DNA of 64,000 nt from Acetobacteraceae bacterium (GCA_947475245.1 CANJLW010000004.1:124001-188000), one strand, 5' to 3'; shown: positions 1-11,679, counted from the first letter of the stretch. The notes: a model not told the origin generated them from the sequence alone. Made by a program: numbers and translations.

Positions 1-835
1 GCTCGCCGTGATGTCCGCTCAATTGCTCAATCCGCGCATGCAGCCCGTAAAACGGCAGCCCATGCCCCGGCAGCACCAGCACGTCCGGCCCGACATCGCC
101 GCGCAACGCGCGCAGATCGTGCAGATAGGTGCCCAGCGCGTCCTGTTCCGGCTCCATCGGATGCACGCTGACATTGGGAGAAATCTTCGCGATCACCTGA
201 TCGGCGGCGAACAGGATGCGCTCGCCCGCCTGATGCAGCATTGCCTGCTCCACGGCGTGACCGCCGCCGGTCAGCACCTCAAACCCACGCCCGCCGACGC
301 GCCATTCGTCGCGGTGGCGCACACGGCGATAGGTAGGCGGCGCCATCGTGGTGCGTTTCAGGTACCCGTGACCGCGACCCATCACCAGTTCAGTCGCCTC
401 ATCGCCCAGGCCGTGCATGCGATAGAAATCCCGATGCGCTTCGCCGGTCATATCCCCGCCCGGCTGACGTGCCTGGAGGTGAAACAGATACTCGGTGCGC
501 GGCATCGCCAAGCGCAACCCATAGATTTCCGCCAGCCATCCGGCCAGCCCGACATGATCGGGATGGAAATGCGTCACCAGCATGCGTGACAGTTTCTGCC
601 CCTTCAGCGGGCCGTTCATCACCGCATTCCAGCCCGCCTTGCACTCGTCCGTGGCAAGCCCGGTGTCCAGCACCATCCAGCCGCCATCGTCCTCCAGCAA
701 GTAGATGTTCACGTGGTTCAGCGCGAAGGGCAGCTTCAGACGAAACCACAGCACGCCGGGCGCGACCTCGGTCACCTCCCCATGCGCGGGCGGAGTGTCG
801 AAGGGATAGGTCAGTGTCGAGGGATCGTATTGCAT
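1..835 (-). CDS. MBL-fold metallo-hydrolase (partial, runs off left edge)
   Basis: My reverse-strand reading from ATG at 835: MQYDPSTLTYPFDTPPAHGEVTEVAPGVLWFRLKLPFALNHVNIYLLEDDGGWMVLDTGL...VTHFHPDHVGLAGW; HxHPDH motif. Open at the edge, so absent from the ORF track. Confidence 0.88.
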   Translation of the reverse strand, partial: MQYDPSTLTYPFDTPPAHGEVTEVAPGVLWFRLKLPFALNHVNIYLLEDDGGWMVLDTGLATDECKAGWNAVMNGPLKGQKLSRMLVTHFHPDHVGLAGWLAEIYGLRLAMPRTEYLFHLQARQPGGDMTGEAHRDFYRMHGLGDEATELVMGRGHGYLKRTTMAPPTYRRVRHRDEWRVGGRGFEVLTGGGHAVEQAMLHQAGERILFAADQVIAKISPNVSVHPMEPEQDALGTYLHDLRALRGDVGPDVLVLPGHGLPFYGLHARIEQLSGHHGE

Positions 836-917
836 CCCGCCAGTCTAGCCCCGTTGGCGCGCATTGCCAGCCACGCCATCCTGTTCAATGCTGCGATCGA
901 CGAACGGGGGAACAACC

Positions 918-2543
918 ATGGCCAACGACGCCGATACTTATGATTTCATCGTGACCGGTGCCGGATCGGCCGGCTGCGTGCTGGCCGCGCGGCTGTCGGA
1001 ATCCGGCCGCTACCGCGTTCTGCTGCTGGAAGCCGGCGGCAAGGACAGTTCCCCCTGGATTCACATCCCGATGGGCTACGCGAAGACCTTTGTCGATCCA
1101 AAGGTGAACTGGATGTTCGAAAGCGAGCCGGAAAAGGAACTGAACGGCCGCACCATGTACCAGCCACGCGGCAAGGTTCTGGGCGGCACCAGTTCCATCA
1201 ACGGCATGATCTATATGCGCGGCACCTCCGCCGATTACGACCAATGGCGGCAGATGGGCAACGAGGGCTGGGGCTACGACGACGTGCTGCCCTATTTCCG
1301 CAAGGCGGAGGACAACGAGCGCGGCGCCAACGAATTTCATGGCACGGGCGGGCCGTTGCGGGTGTCGAATCAGCCGTACAAATGGGAAATCGCCGAGGCA
1401 CTGATCGAGGCCTGCAAGCAGGCGGGTATCCCCTATAACGAGGATTTCAACGGCGCCACGCAGGAAGGCTGCGGCTACTATCAGACCACCACCAAGGACA
1501 AGCGACGCTGGAGCACGGCCGCCGCCTATCTGAAACCGGCCCGCAAGCGCCCGAACCTGGTGGTAAAAACCCACGCCCACGCCACCAAAATCCTCGTGGA
1601 AGGCGGCAAGGCCGTCGGCGTAGAATTCGAAACCCGCGGTCGCCGCGAAACCGCGCGTGCCGGGCGGGAGGTGATCGTCTCCGGCGGTGCCTACGGATCG
1701 CCGCAACTGCTGCTGCTCTCCGGCATCGGCCCGGCGGAGCATCTGCGCGACATGGGCGTCGAGGTGGTCAAGGACATGCCCGGCGTCGGGTCGAACCTGC
1801 AGGACCATTTCAACACGTTCTGCACCTATAAGATTTCCCGCAATCTGTCCCTGAACGCGTTGCAGTACAGCCTGCCGCATCGGCTGGTCGCCGGCGCGCG
1901 CTATGTGTTCTTCCGCTCCGGCCCAATGTCCGGCAACGGACTCTATGTCGGCGCGCTCGTGCGCACCGACAAACGCCTAGAACGCCCCGATATGCAGTTG
2001 AACATCTCGGCCTGGAGCACGATCGAACGCCGGCGCGACGGTATCATCTCCCATCCCTTCCCCGGCATTTCCATCAGCCCGGTGCATCTGCGCCCGGACG
2101 GACGCGGCACCGTGCGGCTTAAAACCAACGATCCGCTGGCCCCGCCGGCGATCCATTTCAACTTCCTGCGATCCGACTACGACATGCAGGCGATGCTGGC
2201 GGGCATGCGCATCGCGCGCTCCATCGTGCGTCAGCATGCGATGCAGAAGCTGATCGTGGAGGAAACCGCCCCCGGCATCCATATTCGCACCGATGACGAA
2301 ATGATGGCCGACGTGCGCGAGCGCGGCGTGTCGAACCTGCACCCCGTCGGGAGTTGCGGCATGGGGCATGGCCCGCAGGCGGTGGTCGATCCCCGGCTGC
2401 GCGTGCACGGGATCCCCGGCCTGCGGGTGGTCGATGCCTCCGTCATGCCGTCGATCATCGCCGGAAATACCAACGCCCCCACGATCATGATCGCCGAAAA
2501 AGCCTCCGACATGATCCTGGAGGATGCGAGGGCGGCGGCATGA
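918..2543 (+). CDS. GMC-family oxidoreductase (choline dehydrogenase-like)
   Basis: [24 protein letters not shown] motif, [15 protein letters not shown]-type signature, C-terminal HPVGSCGMG and [17 protein letters not shown]. Confidence 0.93.
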   Translation: MANDADTYDFIVTGAGSAGCVLAARLSESGRYRVLLLEAGGKDSSPWIHIPMGYAKTFVDPKVNWMFESEPEKELNGRTMYQPRGKVLGGTSSINGMIYMRGTSADYDQWRQMGNEGWGYDDVLPYFRKAEDNERGANEFHGTGGPLRVSNQPYKWEIAEALIEACKQAGIPYNEDFNGATQEGCGYYQTTTKDKRRWSTAAAYLKPARKRPNLVVKTHAHATKILVEGGKAVGVEFETRGRRETARAGREVIVSGGAYGSPQLLLLSGIGPAEHLRDMGVEVVKDMPGVGSNLQDHFNTFCTYKISRNLSLNALQYSLPHRLVAGARYVFFRSGPMSGNGLYVGALVRTDKRLERPDMQLNISAWSTIERRRDGIISHPFPGISISPVHLRPDGRGTVRLKTNDPLAPPAIHFNFLRSDYDMQAMLAGMRIARSIVRQHAMQKLIVEETAPGIHIRTDDEMMADVRERGVSNLHPVGSCGMGHGPQAVVDPRLRVHGIPGLRVVDASVMPSIIAGNTNAPTIMIAEKASDMILEDARAAA

Positions 2544-3409
2544 CCCTTCGCATCCGCCAACTGCATCTGTCCTTCGCCGCGGAAGTCGAGGGCCTCGACC
2601 TGAGCGCGCCCTTGGCCGAGACGACCATCGCCGAACTGACGGAGGCAATCGATCAGTACGGTGTGCTGGTCTTCGCCGAACAGACGCTGGACGATGCCGC
2701 CCAGATCGCATTCGCCAATCGCTTCGGCCCGCCGGAGCGGTTCGTGTTGACCTATCGAAAGGATTTCGCGCCGCGGCTGTCGCGCCCGGAAATGGTGGAC
2801 GTCTCCAACCTCGACCCCGCCACCGGCGCGCCGCAGGGGGCCGATGCCCGCTTTCGCATGATCAACCTGGGAAACCGGCTATGGCACACCGACAGTTCGT
2901 TCCGCGCCCCGTGCGGCGCGCTGTCGATGCTGTTTGCGCATGCCGTGCCGCCCGCCGGCGGGGAAACCGAATTCGTCGATACCGTCACGGCCTATTACGC
3001 GCTGCCGCCGGCGACCCAGGCCGCTTTGGACGGTCTGATCGCCGAACACTCCCTCATGCACTCCCGCGCCATGCTCGGCTTTGACGATTTCTCGGCCGAG
3101 GAGCGTGCGGCGCTGCCCGCCGCACGCCATCCGGTGGTGCGTACCTGCCCGCGCACCGGGCGCAAATCGCTTTACCTCGCGTCTCATGCGTCCCACATCG
3201 TCGGGATGCCCGTGCCGGAGGGGCGGTTGATGCTGCTGGAACTGATCGAGGCCGCGACGCGCCCCGACCGCATCTATCGCCACGCATGGCGGGTGGGCGA
3301 TCTGGTGCTGTGGGACAATCGCCGCACCCTGCATCGCGGCCTCGCCTTCGACGAGCGTTTCGCCCGCGATCTGCGTCGGGTCACGACCTCCGACCAGGCA
3401 GCGGCCTGA
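2540..3409 (+). CDS. TauD/TfdA-family Fe(II)/2-oxoglutarate dioxygenase
   Basis: ATGA overlap with the upstream gene; WHTDSSFR (HxD) and DNRRTLHRG distal His motif. Confidence 0.92.
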   Translation: MTLRIRQLHLSFAAEVEGLDLSAPLAETTIAELTEAIDQYGVLVFAEQTLDDAAQIAFANRFGPPERFVLTYRKDFAPRLSRPEMVDVSNLDPATGAPQGADARFRMINLGNRLWHTDSSFRAPCGALSMLFAHAVPPAGGETEFVDTVTAYYALPPATQAALDGLIAEHSLMHSRAMLGFDDFSAEERAALPAARHPVVRTCPRTGRKSLYLASHASHIVGMPVPEGRLMLLELIEAATRPDRIYRHAWRVGDLVLWDNRRTLHRGLAFDERFARDLRRVTTSDQAAA

Positions 3410-3412
3410 ACC

Positions 3413-3697
3413 TCAGCGCAGCGCCGCGTCGATATCGGCGCTGGTCAGCCGCCACGCGTTATCCAGTTCGGCGACAACGTCACGCATGAAGCGTTCGCTG
3501 AGCGCCAGCGCGCGCGGGCCGTCCCCGAAATGATCGGCCAGGATCGCCAGCGCCAACTGGCGCGGACCATCGCCTTCATAGGTCCATTCGAACCCGGCCG
3601 GACTGAACCGCTTCAGGTCGAAGCGCGGATCGAGCGGCTTGCCATCAACCGTCACCACGGCACCGTCCAGACTGCGCCCGCCTTCATAGATCTTCAT
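3413..3697 (-). CDS. small conserved hypothetical protein (94 aa, MKIYEGGRSLDGAVVTVDGKPL...)
   Basis: ATG at 3697 overlaps the ADH stop; tail of track ORF 3413..4534 is the real frame. Confidence 0.7.
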   Translation of the reverse strand: MKIYEGGRSLDGAVVTVDGKPLDPRFDLKRFSPAGFEWTYEGDGPRQLALAILADHFGDGPRALALSERFMRDVVAELDNAWRLTSADIDAALR

Positions 3698-4794
3698 GTG
3701 AACATCACCACGCTCCGCACGGTCTCCCCGCGCTTCAGGGCCGCGAATCCCTCGTTGATCTGTTCCAGGCCGATGCGGGCGGAAATCATCTCGTCGAGCT
3801 TCAATCTGCCATCCAGGTACGCCCGCGCCAGCATCGGGAAGTCCTGCTGCGGCTTCGCGCCGCCATAGGAACTGCGCACGATCCGCTTTTCCTGCATCAG
3901 GCTGCCCCAACGAAACGCCATCTCCTCGTTCACCGCGACCTTGCCCAACCAGACGATCTGACCGCCGGGGCGGACGGCTTCGGCGGAGAGGCGAAATCCG
4001 GCGGGCGCGCCGGCGGACTCGATGACGACGTCGGCGCCGCGTTCCTCGGTCAGGGAGCGCGCCAGCGCGATTGCCTCCTCGGGCGAGGCCGCATGAGTCG
4101 CGCCGATGGCGCGGGCGAGTTGGCGACGCGCCGGATTGGGATCGACGGCAATGATGGAACCGGCACCGGCCAATACACAGCCCTGCACGGCGGACAGGCC
4201 GACGGCGCCGCAGCCAATCACCATGGCGACATCGCCCCAACGCAACGCCGCGACGCGGGTGGCGGCACCGACCCCGGTCATGACGCCGCAGCCGATCAGC
4301 GCGGCGCGGTCGAACGGTATGGTATCGGGCACGCGAACCGCGGATTGCGCCGGCACGATGCAGTATTCCGCGAAGCCGCCGAGATACATCAACTGGTGCA
4401 CCGGAACGGCATCGCAGGACAGGCGCGGTCGCCCGTCGAAATGGAAGCCTTTCGGGCCGTTGGTCAGGAACCGCCGACACAGGATCGGCTGCGCGCGTTC
4501 GCAGTAAAAACAGGCCCCGCAATGCGGGTTCCACGACAGCACGACTCGATCGCCCACCGCGAGATCGCTGACGCCGTCGCCGATCGCGGCGATCTCTCCG
4601 GCGGCTTCATGGCCGAGAACGGCGGGAAGGTTAAGCGCCAGCGCGCCTTCCATCGCTTCCAGATCGGTGTGACACAGGCTGGCGGCGCGTATGCGTACCA
4701 GGACATCCCCGGCGGCCACCGGGCCGACATCCAGGGTTTCGATGCTCATCGGCGCGCCTACTTGGCGCAGAACGGCAGCTTTGGCCTTCACCAT
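3694..4794 (-). CDS. Zn-dependent alcohol dehydrogenase (class III/NDMA-type-like)
   Basis: MVKAKAAVLRQVGAP...ASLCHTDLEAMEG, GHEAAGEIAAIG, Cys-rich structural Zn loop, VIGCGAVGLSAVQG. Confidence 0.92.
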   Translation of the reverse strand: MVKAKAAVLRQVGAPMSIETLDVGPVAAGDVLVRIRAASLCHTDLEAMEGALALNLPAVLGHEAAGEIAAIGDGVSDLAVGDRVVLSWNPHCGACFYCERAQPILCRRFLTNGPKGFHFDGRPRLSCDAVPVHQLMYLGGFAEYCIVPAQSAVRVPDTIPFDRAALIGCGVMTGVGAATRVAALRWGDVAMVIGCGAVGLSAVQGCVLAGAGSIIAVDPNPARRQLARAIGATHAASPEEAIALARSLTEERGADVVIESAGAPAGFRLSAEAVRPGGQIVWLGKVAVNEEMAFRWGSLMQEKRIVRSSYGGAKPQQDFPMLARAYLDGRLKLDEMISARIGLEQINEGFAALKRGETVRSVVMFT

Positions 4795-4828
4795 CGGTGG
4801 GTCCTCCCACCCGCAGCATAGCACAGGG

Positions 4829-5536
4829 TCAATCGGGTTTCGCGACCTGCGCCGCCTGCCCCGCGAATTCGCGAAATTGCGCGACGGTGACGACGGGCGT
4901 CGGGTCCGGGATCAACCGCCCGACGACGGCCTGGGTCTTGGCGTAGACCGCGTTGAAGCGAGCCAGAAGCTCCGATTCCCCCTTCGTCGCCAGGGCCGAG
5001 AGTTCGCGCCCCACATAGGTGATGAAGCCACGGCTGTCGTGATATTCGACCAGCAGCGCAAGCTTCCCGCGCTGGATCGCGGCGGCGTATTCGCCGGCGG
5101 CGGCATCCATGGTGTCGGCGCAGATTTGCAGCCGATCCGGCAGGGAGTCCCGCAGGCCCGACGGCACCAGTTCCTTGGCTTTCGCCAGCGTGGCCAGGGT
5201 GGCCTGATAGCGAGTTTCCAGGTCCTGCCCATAGGGCGCGGCGGCAGCGGCGGCTTCCAGCCCGGCAAGTTGCCGGTTGAAGCCGGGGAAGTTCTTTTGC
5301 TTCAGATATCCCGAGACATCGTCGTACAATTCTCGGACCGGATGCCCGAAGTGCGGCAGTGCCAGGTTCGCCTTACGCGCCTTGATCAGATCGTGCGCGA
5401 CGATCAGATGACCTTCCATCAGGCCGAGTCGAAAGTAGAAATCGCGATCCTCGGCGGTGCCCGCCGAAGCCCGATACGGCGCGACGACGAGTCCCAGGAG
5501 CAACATCAGGCCCACAAACATGGCTTTGATCGGCAT
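4829..5536 (-). CDS. exported hypothetical protein, 235 aa
   Basis: N-terminal signal peptide MPIKAMFVGLMLLLGLVVAPYRASAG; divergent to 5600..6145 across a Fur-box-like site. Confidence 0.75.
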   Translation of the reverse strand: MPIKAMFVGLMLLLGLVVAPYRASAGTAEDRDFYFRLGLMEGHLIVAHDLIKARKANLALPHFGHPVRELYDDVSGYLKQKNFPGFNRQLAGLEAAAAAAPYGQDLETRYQATLATLAKAKELVPSGLRDSLPDRLQICADTMDAAAGEYAAAIQRGKLALLVEYHDSRGFITYVGRELSALATKGESELLARFNAVYAKTQAVVGRLIPDPTPVVTVAQFREFAGQAAQVAKPD

Positions 5537-5548
5537 CGCACCCTCATT

Positions 5549-5563
5549 TAATAATAATTATCA
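5549..5563. promoter_or_regulatory. putative Fur box (7-1-7 type)
   Basis: TAATAATAATTATCA versus consensus TGATAATnATTATCA: 13 of 14 defined positions match; lies in the AT-rich divergent intergenic region. Confidence 0.65.
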
Positions 5564-5599
5564 ATTGCAATATCGGGCGCCGCGTGTCAACTCCCGGAT

Positions 5600-6145
5600 A
5601 TGGACATATACGGATTCAGCGCCCCCCATATTCCGGTGGATCTGCTTGCCGCCATCGCAACCAGTGAGCCGCGCCTGTGGATTTATGGGATGGACGCGGT
5701 GCATGGGGCATTTCGGCTCACGCATCTTTGCGCCGTTGTCGCCTTTCTCGGCCCCGTCATCGTCCTCAACCTCGCTCAACTCGGCCTGATCGCGCCGTCA
5801 TCGGTCCAGCCGGTTCGAGCCGCGCTGACGCGCATGGTAAAGGTCGCATTCGGCATCGCGATCGTCAGCGGCCTGGGACTGTTCGTCTATGACCCCATCG
5901 GCGCAGGACTGCACACGATGTTCCTGCCCAAGCTGGTGCTGATCGTCGTCGGCTACCTCGCGGCCCAATGGCCGCCCGCCGCTCTCCGTCAAGGCCCCCG
6001 GCCGCCGATCCGACGCGTCTTCGCATCGCTTTCCCTGCTGACGTGGCTATCAGTGATGGCGGCATCGACCTGGAACCACATCGAACACCCGGTCAATCCC
6101 GGTGAATCCTCCAGCCTCGACGAAGGGCGCGAGAGCAGCCGTTAA
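5600..6145 (+). CDS. integral membrane protein (about 4 TM; DUF6644-like)
   Basis: [58 protein letters not shown]...; hydrophobic segments. Confidence 0.7.
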   Translation: MDIYGFSAPHIPVDLLAAIATSEPRLWIYGMDAVHGAFRLTHLCAVVAFLGPVIVLNLAQLGLIAPSSVQPVRAALTRMVKVAFGIAIVSGLGLFVYDPIGAGLHTMFLPKLVLIVVGYLAAQWPPAALRQGPRPPIRRVFASLSLLTWLSVMAASTWNHIEHPVNPGESSSLDEGRESSR

Positions 6146-6819
6146 AGCGCCACGATACGCCCGTCGCGCAGCGTGACGGTGCGATCCATCCGCGCCGCCA
6201 GATCGGGGTTATGCGTCGCGATCAACGCGGCAACGTTCTGTCCGCGCACGATCGCCAGCAATTCCTCGAACACCGTCGCGGCGGAGCCGACGTCGAGATT
6301 GCCGGTAGGCTCGTCCGCCAGCAGCACTTTCGGCCGGTTCGCCAAAGCGCGCGCGATGGCCACGCGCTGCTTTTCGCCACCTGACAGCTTGCCGGGCAGA
6401 TGCTCCGCCCGGGCCGCCAGACCGAAGCCGGTCAGCAGCGCGAGCGCCCGTTGCTCCGCCGAACGGCGCGGCACGCCGGCGATCATCTGCGGCAGCACGA
6501 CGTTTTCAAGCGCGGTGAACTCCGCCAACAAGTGATGGAATTGATAGACGAAGCCGATGGTATCGCGGCGGATCGCCGTCCGCTCGCCATCCGTCAGGGC
6601 ACCCGCGTCGCGGCCTTCCACCAGCACCGCGCCGCCGTCGGGACGATCCAACAGACCGGCGAGATGCAGCAGCGTCGATTTGCCCGCGCCGGAAGGGGCC
6701 ACCAACGCCACGATCTCCCCCGCCGCCAAGGTCAGATCGGCGCCGGACAGGATCGGCAAATCGCCGCCCTCCCCACGGTAAGTACGATCCACCCCGCGCA
6801 GGATCAGCGGCTCATTCAT
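6142..6819 (-). CDS. lolD: Lipoprotein-releasing ABC transporter ATP-binding protein
   Basis: Walker [10 protein letters not shown]-type (APSGAGKST), [15 protein letters not shown], next to lolC/E-like permease. Confidence 0.9.
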   Translation of the reverse strand: MNEPLILRGVDRTYRGEGGDLPILSGADLTLAAGEIVALVAPSGAGKSTLLHLAGLLDRPDGGAVLVEGRDAGALTDGERTAIRRDTIGFVYQFHHLLAEFTALENVVLPQMIAGVPRRSAEQRALALLTGFGLAARAEHLPGKLSGGEKQRVAIARALANRPKVLLADEPTGNLDVGSAATVFEELLAIVRGQNVAALIATHNPDLAARMDRTVTLRDGRIVAL

Positions 6820-8065
6820 GGCGCAGCGCCTCTACCGGGTCTGTCCTGGCGGCGCGCCAGCTTGGATACAGCGTGGCCAGCAGCGACAGCGTCAGACCCA
6901 GCACCACGACGCGTACGACATCGCCCCAATCCACCTGATCGGGCAGAGCCGTCAGCATGAACACCGAGGAGTCGAACACCCTTCCGCCGGTAATATCTTC
7001 CACGAAATGCTGCACGGCGACGATGTTGCGACAGAAGACGACGCCGATGGCGGTGCCGATCAGGGTGCCCGACACGCCGACGAACGCGCCGCACATCAGG
7101 AAGATCCGCAGGATCGCGCCGCTGCTCGCTCCGATCGTGCGCAGCACGGCGATATCGGATTTCTTGTCCTTGACCAGCATGATCAGCGACGAAATCACGT
7201 TGAACGCCGCTACCAGAACGATCATTCCCAGCACGATGAACATCGTGTCTTTCTGGACCCGGAGCACACCGATGATGGTGTCGTTGGCATGTCGCCAGTC
7301 CCGCGCCACCACCTGCCGATCGCCCAGTATCTGATACAGCGGCGCGCCGATCGTGCCGACCTGCTGAGGATCGGCCATACGGATTTCAATCGCGCTGACG
7401 CCCGCCGGCTTCTGGAAGAAGATTTGCGCCGACGACAGCGGCAGGAACACGACCGAGGTGTTGTAGTCGTTCAACCCCGCATCGAATATCGCGACCACCT
7501 TATAGGCGCGCACACGGGGAATGGTGCCGAACGCGGTCGCCGCGCCCTGCGGCGAAATCAGCGTCAGCGCATCGCCGATCTTCAGCCGATAAGATCGCGC
7601 CAGCGCCACGCCAATCGCAAGCGCGTCATCGCCGGCGAAATCGTTCAGACTACCGTCCACGATATGATCGCCAATGCGCGGCAACGCCTTCAGATCCGCC
7701 TGCGTCACGCCGCGCACCAGGCCGCCGCGCGAACCGCCCGAACTGGTCGACAACAGCACCTGCCCATCCAGGACCGGCGTGACAGAGGTCACGTTGGGGA
7801 TCGCCTTGATGCGGTCCGCCAGGGTCTGGTACCCCTCGATCTTCTGCCCGGCATAGGCTTCGACCGTCACATGCCCGTTCACCCCCAACACGCGGGAGAC
7901 GAGCTCGGTCTGAAACCCGCTCATGACGCTGGTGACGACGATCAAGGTCGCGACCCCCAGGGCGATGCCGACCAGGGAAAAGATGGCGATGATGGAGACG
8001 AAGCGCTCGCCCTTGCGGGCGCGTAGATAGCGCCCGGCCATCATCCGCTCGAAGGGTCCGAACAT
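6812..8065 (-). CDS. lolC: Lipoprotein-releasing ABC transporter permease LolC/E family
   Basis: [51 protein letters not shown]; LolC/E signature. Confidence 0.93.
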   Translation of the reverse strand: MFGPFERMMAGRYLRARKGERFVSIIAIFSLVGIALGVATLIVVTSVMSGFQTELVSRVLGVNGHVTVEAYAGQKIEGYQTLADRIKAIPNVTSVTPVLDGQVLLSTSSGGSRGGLVRGVTQADLKALPRIGDHIVDGSLNDFAGDDALAIGVALARSYRLKIGDALTLISPQGAATAFGTIPRVRAYKVVAIFDAGLNDYNTSVVFLPLSSAQIFFQKPAGVSAIEIRMADPQQVGTIGAPLYQILGDRQVVARDWRHANDTIIGVLRVQKDTMFIVLGMIVLVAAFNVISSLIMLVKDKKSDIAVLRTIGASSGAILRIFLMCGAFVGVSGTLIGTAIGVVFCRNIVAVQHFVEDITGGRVFDSSVFMLTALPDQVDWGDVVRVVVLGLTLSLLATLYPSWRAARTDPVEALRHE

Positions 8066-9402
8066 CAGCGCGTCGCGCGCACCCTTGCCAGCGCTTCCTC
8101 GGGGGTGACCTCGCTGCGTTCGCCGCCGGCGCGCCGCTTTAACTCGACCTTGCCGGCCGCCGCCCCGCGTGGGCCGACGATGATCTGCCAGGGATGGCCC
8201 ATCAGGTCGGCGTCGTTGAACTTCACGCCCGGACGCTCATCGCGGTCGTCGTAGAGCGCGTCGGCGCCCAGGGCGGCATAAAGCTGCTCGCAGACCCTGT
8301 CGCAGGTCGCGTCGCCCTTTTTCAGATTCAGGATCGCCGCCGCGAAGGGCGCGATGCTGTCCGGCCAGATGATGCCCGCGTCGTCATGGCTCGCTTCGAT
8401 GATCCCGCCGACGAGGCGTGATACGCCGATGCCGTAGCTGCCCATTTCCGGATGGAACGGCTTGCCGTCCGAACCGGTCACGGTAACGTTCATCGCCTTG
8501 GTATATTTGGTACCGAAGTAGAATATGTGCCCCACTTCAATGCCGCGCCCCTCGCGCCGCCGAACCGCCGGCACCTCGGCCCACTTGGCCGTATCGTGCT
8601 TTTCGTCGGTGGCGGCGTAGTAGGAGGTCATGGTCTGGAAGAAGCGCTCCATGTCCTCGGTCTTGGCGTAATCGAAGGTGGAACCGATCCAGTCGATCGC
8701 TTCGAAATCGCCGTCGTAGAACACCTGGCTTTCGCCCGTCGGTGCCAGGATGATGAACTCGTGGCTCAGATCCCCGCCGATCGGACCAGTGTCGGCGACC
8801 ATCGGGATTGCCTTCAGGCCCATGCGCTGGAAGGTGCGCATATAGGCGAGCATCATCTTGCGATAGGCCAGCACCGCGCCCTCGCGGTCGGTGTCGAAGG
8901 AATAGCCATCCTTCATCAGGAATTCCCGCCCGCGCATCACACCGAAGCGCGGTCGCACCTCGTCGCGGAACTTCCACTGGATATGGTATAGGTTGAGCGG
9001 CATGTCGCGGTAGCTCTTCACCGACTGGCGGACCAGGTCGGTGATCATTTCCTCGTTCGTCGGCCCGTACAGCATGTCGCGACTGTGCCGATCGACGATG
9101 CGCAGCATCTCCGCCCCATAATCGTCGTAGCGTCCGCTCTCGCGCCACAGCTCCGCCGATTGGATCGTCGGCATCAGCAGTTCCTGCGCCCCGGCGGCGT
9201 CCTGCTCCTCGCGCACGATCTGTTCGATTCGGCGCAGCACCCTCAGACCGGTCGGCAGCCAGGCGTAAATGCCCGCCGATGTCTGCCGAACGAGTCCGGC
9301 GCGCAGCATGAGACGGTGCGAGGCGATTTGCGCCTCGGACGGGGTTTCCTTGATCGTCGGGATGAAGCCGCGGGAAAGGCGCATGTTCGGGTTCAAATCC
9401 AT
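8065..9402 (-). CDS. proS: Prolyl-tRNA synthetase
   Basis: [67 protein letters not shown]; class II aaRS motifs. Confidence 0.96.
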   Translation of the reverse strand: MDLNPNMRLSRGFIPTIKETPSEAQIASHRLMLRAGLVRQTSAGIYAWLPTGLRVLRRIEQIVREEQDAAGAQELLMPTIQSAELWRESGRYDDYGAEMLRIVDRHSRDMLYGPTNEEMITDLVRQSVKSYRDMPLNLYHIQWKFRDEVRPRFGVMRGREFLMKDGYSFDTDREGAVLAYRKMMLAYMRTFQRMGLKAIPMVADTGPIGGDLSHEFIILAPTGESQVFYDGDFEAIDWIGSTFDYAKTEDMERFFQTMTSYYAATDEKHDTAKWAEVPAVRRREGRGIEVGHIFYFGTKYTKAMNVTVTGSDGKPFHPEMGSYGIGVSRLVGGIIEASHDDAGIIWPDSIAPFAAAILNLKKGDATCDRVCEQLYAALGADALYDDRDERPGVKFNDADLMGHPWQIIVGPRGAAAGKVELKRRAGGERSEVTPEEALARVRATR

Positions 9403-9497
9403 TCTGTCGTCGAGCGGGACCCTAGCCTGACCGGCCATTATCCGCCAGATCGATGATACAGTGGTCAGGTGGCGGTTCGATTGTTCGTGTAGCAATA

Positions 9498-9514
9498 ATT
9501 GTGCGCCGCACAAT
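9498..9514. promoter_or_regulatory. 17-bp perfect palindrome upstream of proS
   Basis: ATTGTGCG-C-CGCACAAT, 8-bp arms; operator-like. Function unknown. Confidence 0.35.
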
Positions 9515-9732
9515 GTGAAAGCAGCAATAAAAGTGCAGTTCAGGTGGCTTTTTCGAACAAAACGACGTGACTCCGGGTAAATATTTGGTTAATGACCGAC
9601 TTGGTCGTCAGCCGGACTTTGTGGGGGCCAGGTTTGGGGAGGAAACGCCAACCGCCCGGCAGGTGAGGACACGATCCTCTACCTGACCGAGGTGGTGGTA
9701 AACACACTCCACCACCCCCTCAATCCCTCTCC

Positions 9733-9993
9733 TCAGCCGCTCGGCATTGCCAGGAACCCCTGGCGGAAGCTGAACAATTCGCTCGTGATTACAAACCACA
9801 GCCCCAGCCAGATCACCGCCGATACCAGCGTGGTAACGATAACCTTGAACAATATCCGCGGACGCGCCGGGGCACCGCGCCATCCGCTGTGCGTGTCGGC
9901 GACCTCGACGGCGCGAGTCCCGATCGGCAAAACCGCGAATAACGCGGTCCACCAGATCAACGTATAAAGGACAAGTCCCGTAACCCAGGTCAT
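9733..9993 (-). CDS. DUF1467 family membrane protein
   Basis: 86 aa, two TM segments, located between rnj and proS as in many alphaproteobacteria. Confidence 0.85.
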   Translation of the reverse strand: MTWVTGLVLYTLIWWTALFAVLPIGTRAVEVADTHSGWRGAPARPRILFKVIVTTLVSAVIWLGLWFVITSELFSFRQGFLAMPSG

Positions 9994-10000
9994 CGGTTCG

Positions 10001-11659
10001 TCACACCCGAATCAGATGAACGTCCACCATCGGTCGCTTTTGCAACTTGCGCCCCAGTCCTCGACGCAACGCCGCGCGCGCGGCTTCCAGCAACGCCGCC
10101 TCGTCCCGCCTTGTCGCCGCCGGCAAATCCGCCAACGCCGAGGCGAGTTCCGTGGCGACTCGGTCGGCCTCGGGGTCTTCCGGTTCCAACAGTCCGGGCG
10201 CGCTGACTCGCGGCTTGCCCCGCACGCGACCGTTTTCATCCACCGCGACGGACGCCACCACGACACCGTTGAACAGCATGCGACGACGCGCCGCCATCAC
10301 CTCTCCCTTGAGCGGCACGATGCGCGACCCATCCAGCACCATGCGCCCTACGGGAGCGCTGTCGATGATCTCCGGCCGATCCGGTGCCAGACCGAGAATG
10401 TCGCCATCCTCCATCATGAAAGCCGTCGCCCCGGTCTCGCGCGCCAATTCGGCATGCGCGGTCAAATGCCGCCATTCGCCATGCACCGGCACGCTGTAGC
10501 GCGGCTTGACCAGGCGGTAGAGCCGCCGCAACTCATCGCGCGCGGGATGGCCGGACACGTGAACCATGTCGTCCCCGTCGGTAATCAATCGCACGCCGCG
10601 ACGCACAAGATTATCCTGCACCGTGCCAATCGCGCGCTCGTTGCCGGGAATGACGCGGGAGGAGAAAATGACGGTATCGCCCTCGCCCAACGCCACCCGG
10701 GGATGATTGTCCTGCGCGATTCGTGACAACGCGCTGCGCTCCTCCCCCTGGCTGCCGGTGACCAGGATCAACAAATTGTCGTCGGCGATGTCGTCGACAT
10801 CGTCCTCCCCCAGGAACGGCGGCAACGATTTCAGATAGCCGCACTCCCGCGCCGCCGCGGAGATATTGCGCAGGCTGCGCCCGACCAAAGCGACGCTGCG
10901 CCCGGCATCGCGCGCGGCCAGCGCCACGGATTCCATGCGCGCGACGTTGCTGGCGAAGCAGGTCACGGCGACCCGCCCGCGCAAGTCGCGGATCAACTTG
11001 CTCAGATTGGTGCGCACTTCGTATTCGCTGCCGGAATGCCCCTCGACCATCGCATTGGTCGAATCGCAGATCATGGCGAGCACGCCGCGATCGCCCAACG
11101 CGGCCAGGGCGGTTTCATCGGTCGGCGGGCCGACCAGCGGTCGGGGATCGATCTTCCAGTCGCCGGTGTGCAGCAGCAGCCCGAATGGTGTGTCGATGAC
11201 CAGAGCCTGCGCTTCCGGAATGGAATGCGCCATCTGGATGAATTTCAGCTTGAACGGCGCCAACTCGAAACTGCCGCCCGGCGCTATGACGTGGATCTTG
11301 ACCTGGTTGAGGATGCCTGCCTCGCCCAGTTTACGGCGCAGCAACGCGGCGGCGAACGGCGTGGCATAGACGGGGCACCGCAGTTGCGGCCACAGATGCG
11401 CGACCGCGCCGATATGATCCTCGTGCCCATGGGTGATGACCAGACCGACCAACCGATCGCGCCGTTCGGCGATGAAGCCGACATCCGGCATCATGACATC
11501 GACTTCCGGGTGCTCCGCGCCCCCGAAGCCGATCCCGCAATCCACCGCCAGCCAACGATCCCCCGACCGCGTGGCGCAGCGGTAAAGGTTGAAATTCATA
11601 CCGATTTCGCCCGTCCCACCTAAAGGCAGGAAGGCAAGGTCACCACTGGTCGCATCCAT
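10001..11659 (-). CDS. rnj: Ribonuclease J
   Basis: MDATSGDLAFLPLGGTGEIGMNFNLY...THGHEDHIGA; beta-CASP MBL fold, PVHGEWRHL. Confidence 0.95.
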   Translation of the reverse strand: MDATSGDLAFLPLGGTGEIGMNFNLYRCATRSGDRWLAVDCGIGFGGAEHPEVDVMMPDVGFIAERRDRLVGLVITHGHEDHIGAVAHLWPQLRCPVYATPFAAALLRRKLGEAGILNQVKIHVIAPGGSFELAPFKLKFIQMAHSIPEAQALVIDTPFGLLLHTGDWKIDPRPLVGPPTDETALAALGDRGVLAMICDSTNAMVEGHSGSEYEVRTNLSKLIRDLRGRVAVTCFASNVARMESVALAARDAGRSVALVGRSLRNISAAARECGYLKSLPPFLGEDDVDDIADDNLLILVTGSQGEERSALSRIAQDNHPRVALGEGDTVIFSSRVIPGNERAIGTVQDNLVRRGVRLITDGDDMVHVSGHPARDELRRLYRLVKPRYSVPVHGEWRHLTAHAELARETGATAFMMEDGDILGLAPDRPEIIDSAPVGRMVLDGSRIVPLKGEVMAARRRMLFNGVVVASVAVDENGRVRGKPRVSAPGLLEPEDPEADRVATELASALADLPAATRRDEAALLEAARAALRRGLGRKLQKRPMVDVHLIRV

Positions 11660-11679
11660 ATGCCGCGTATCGATCCCGT

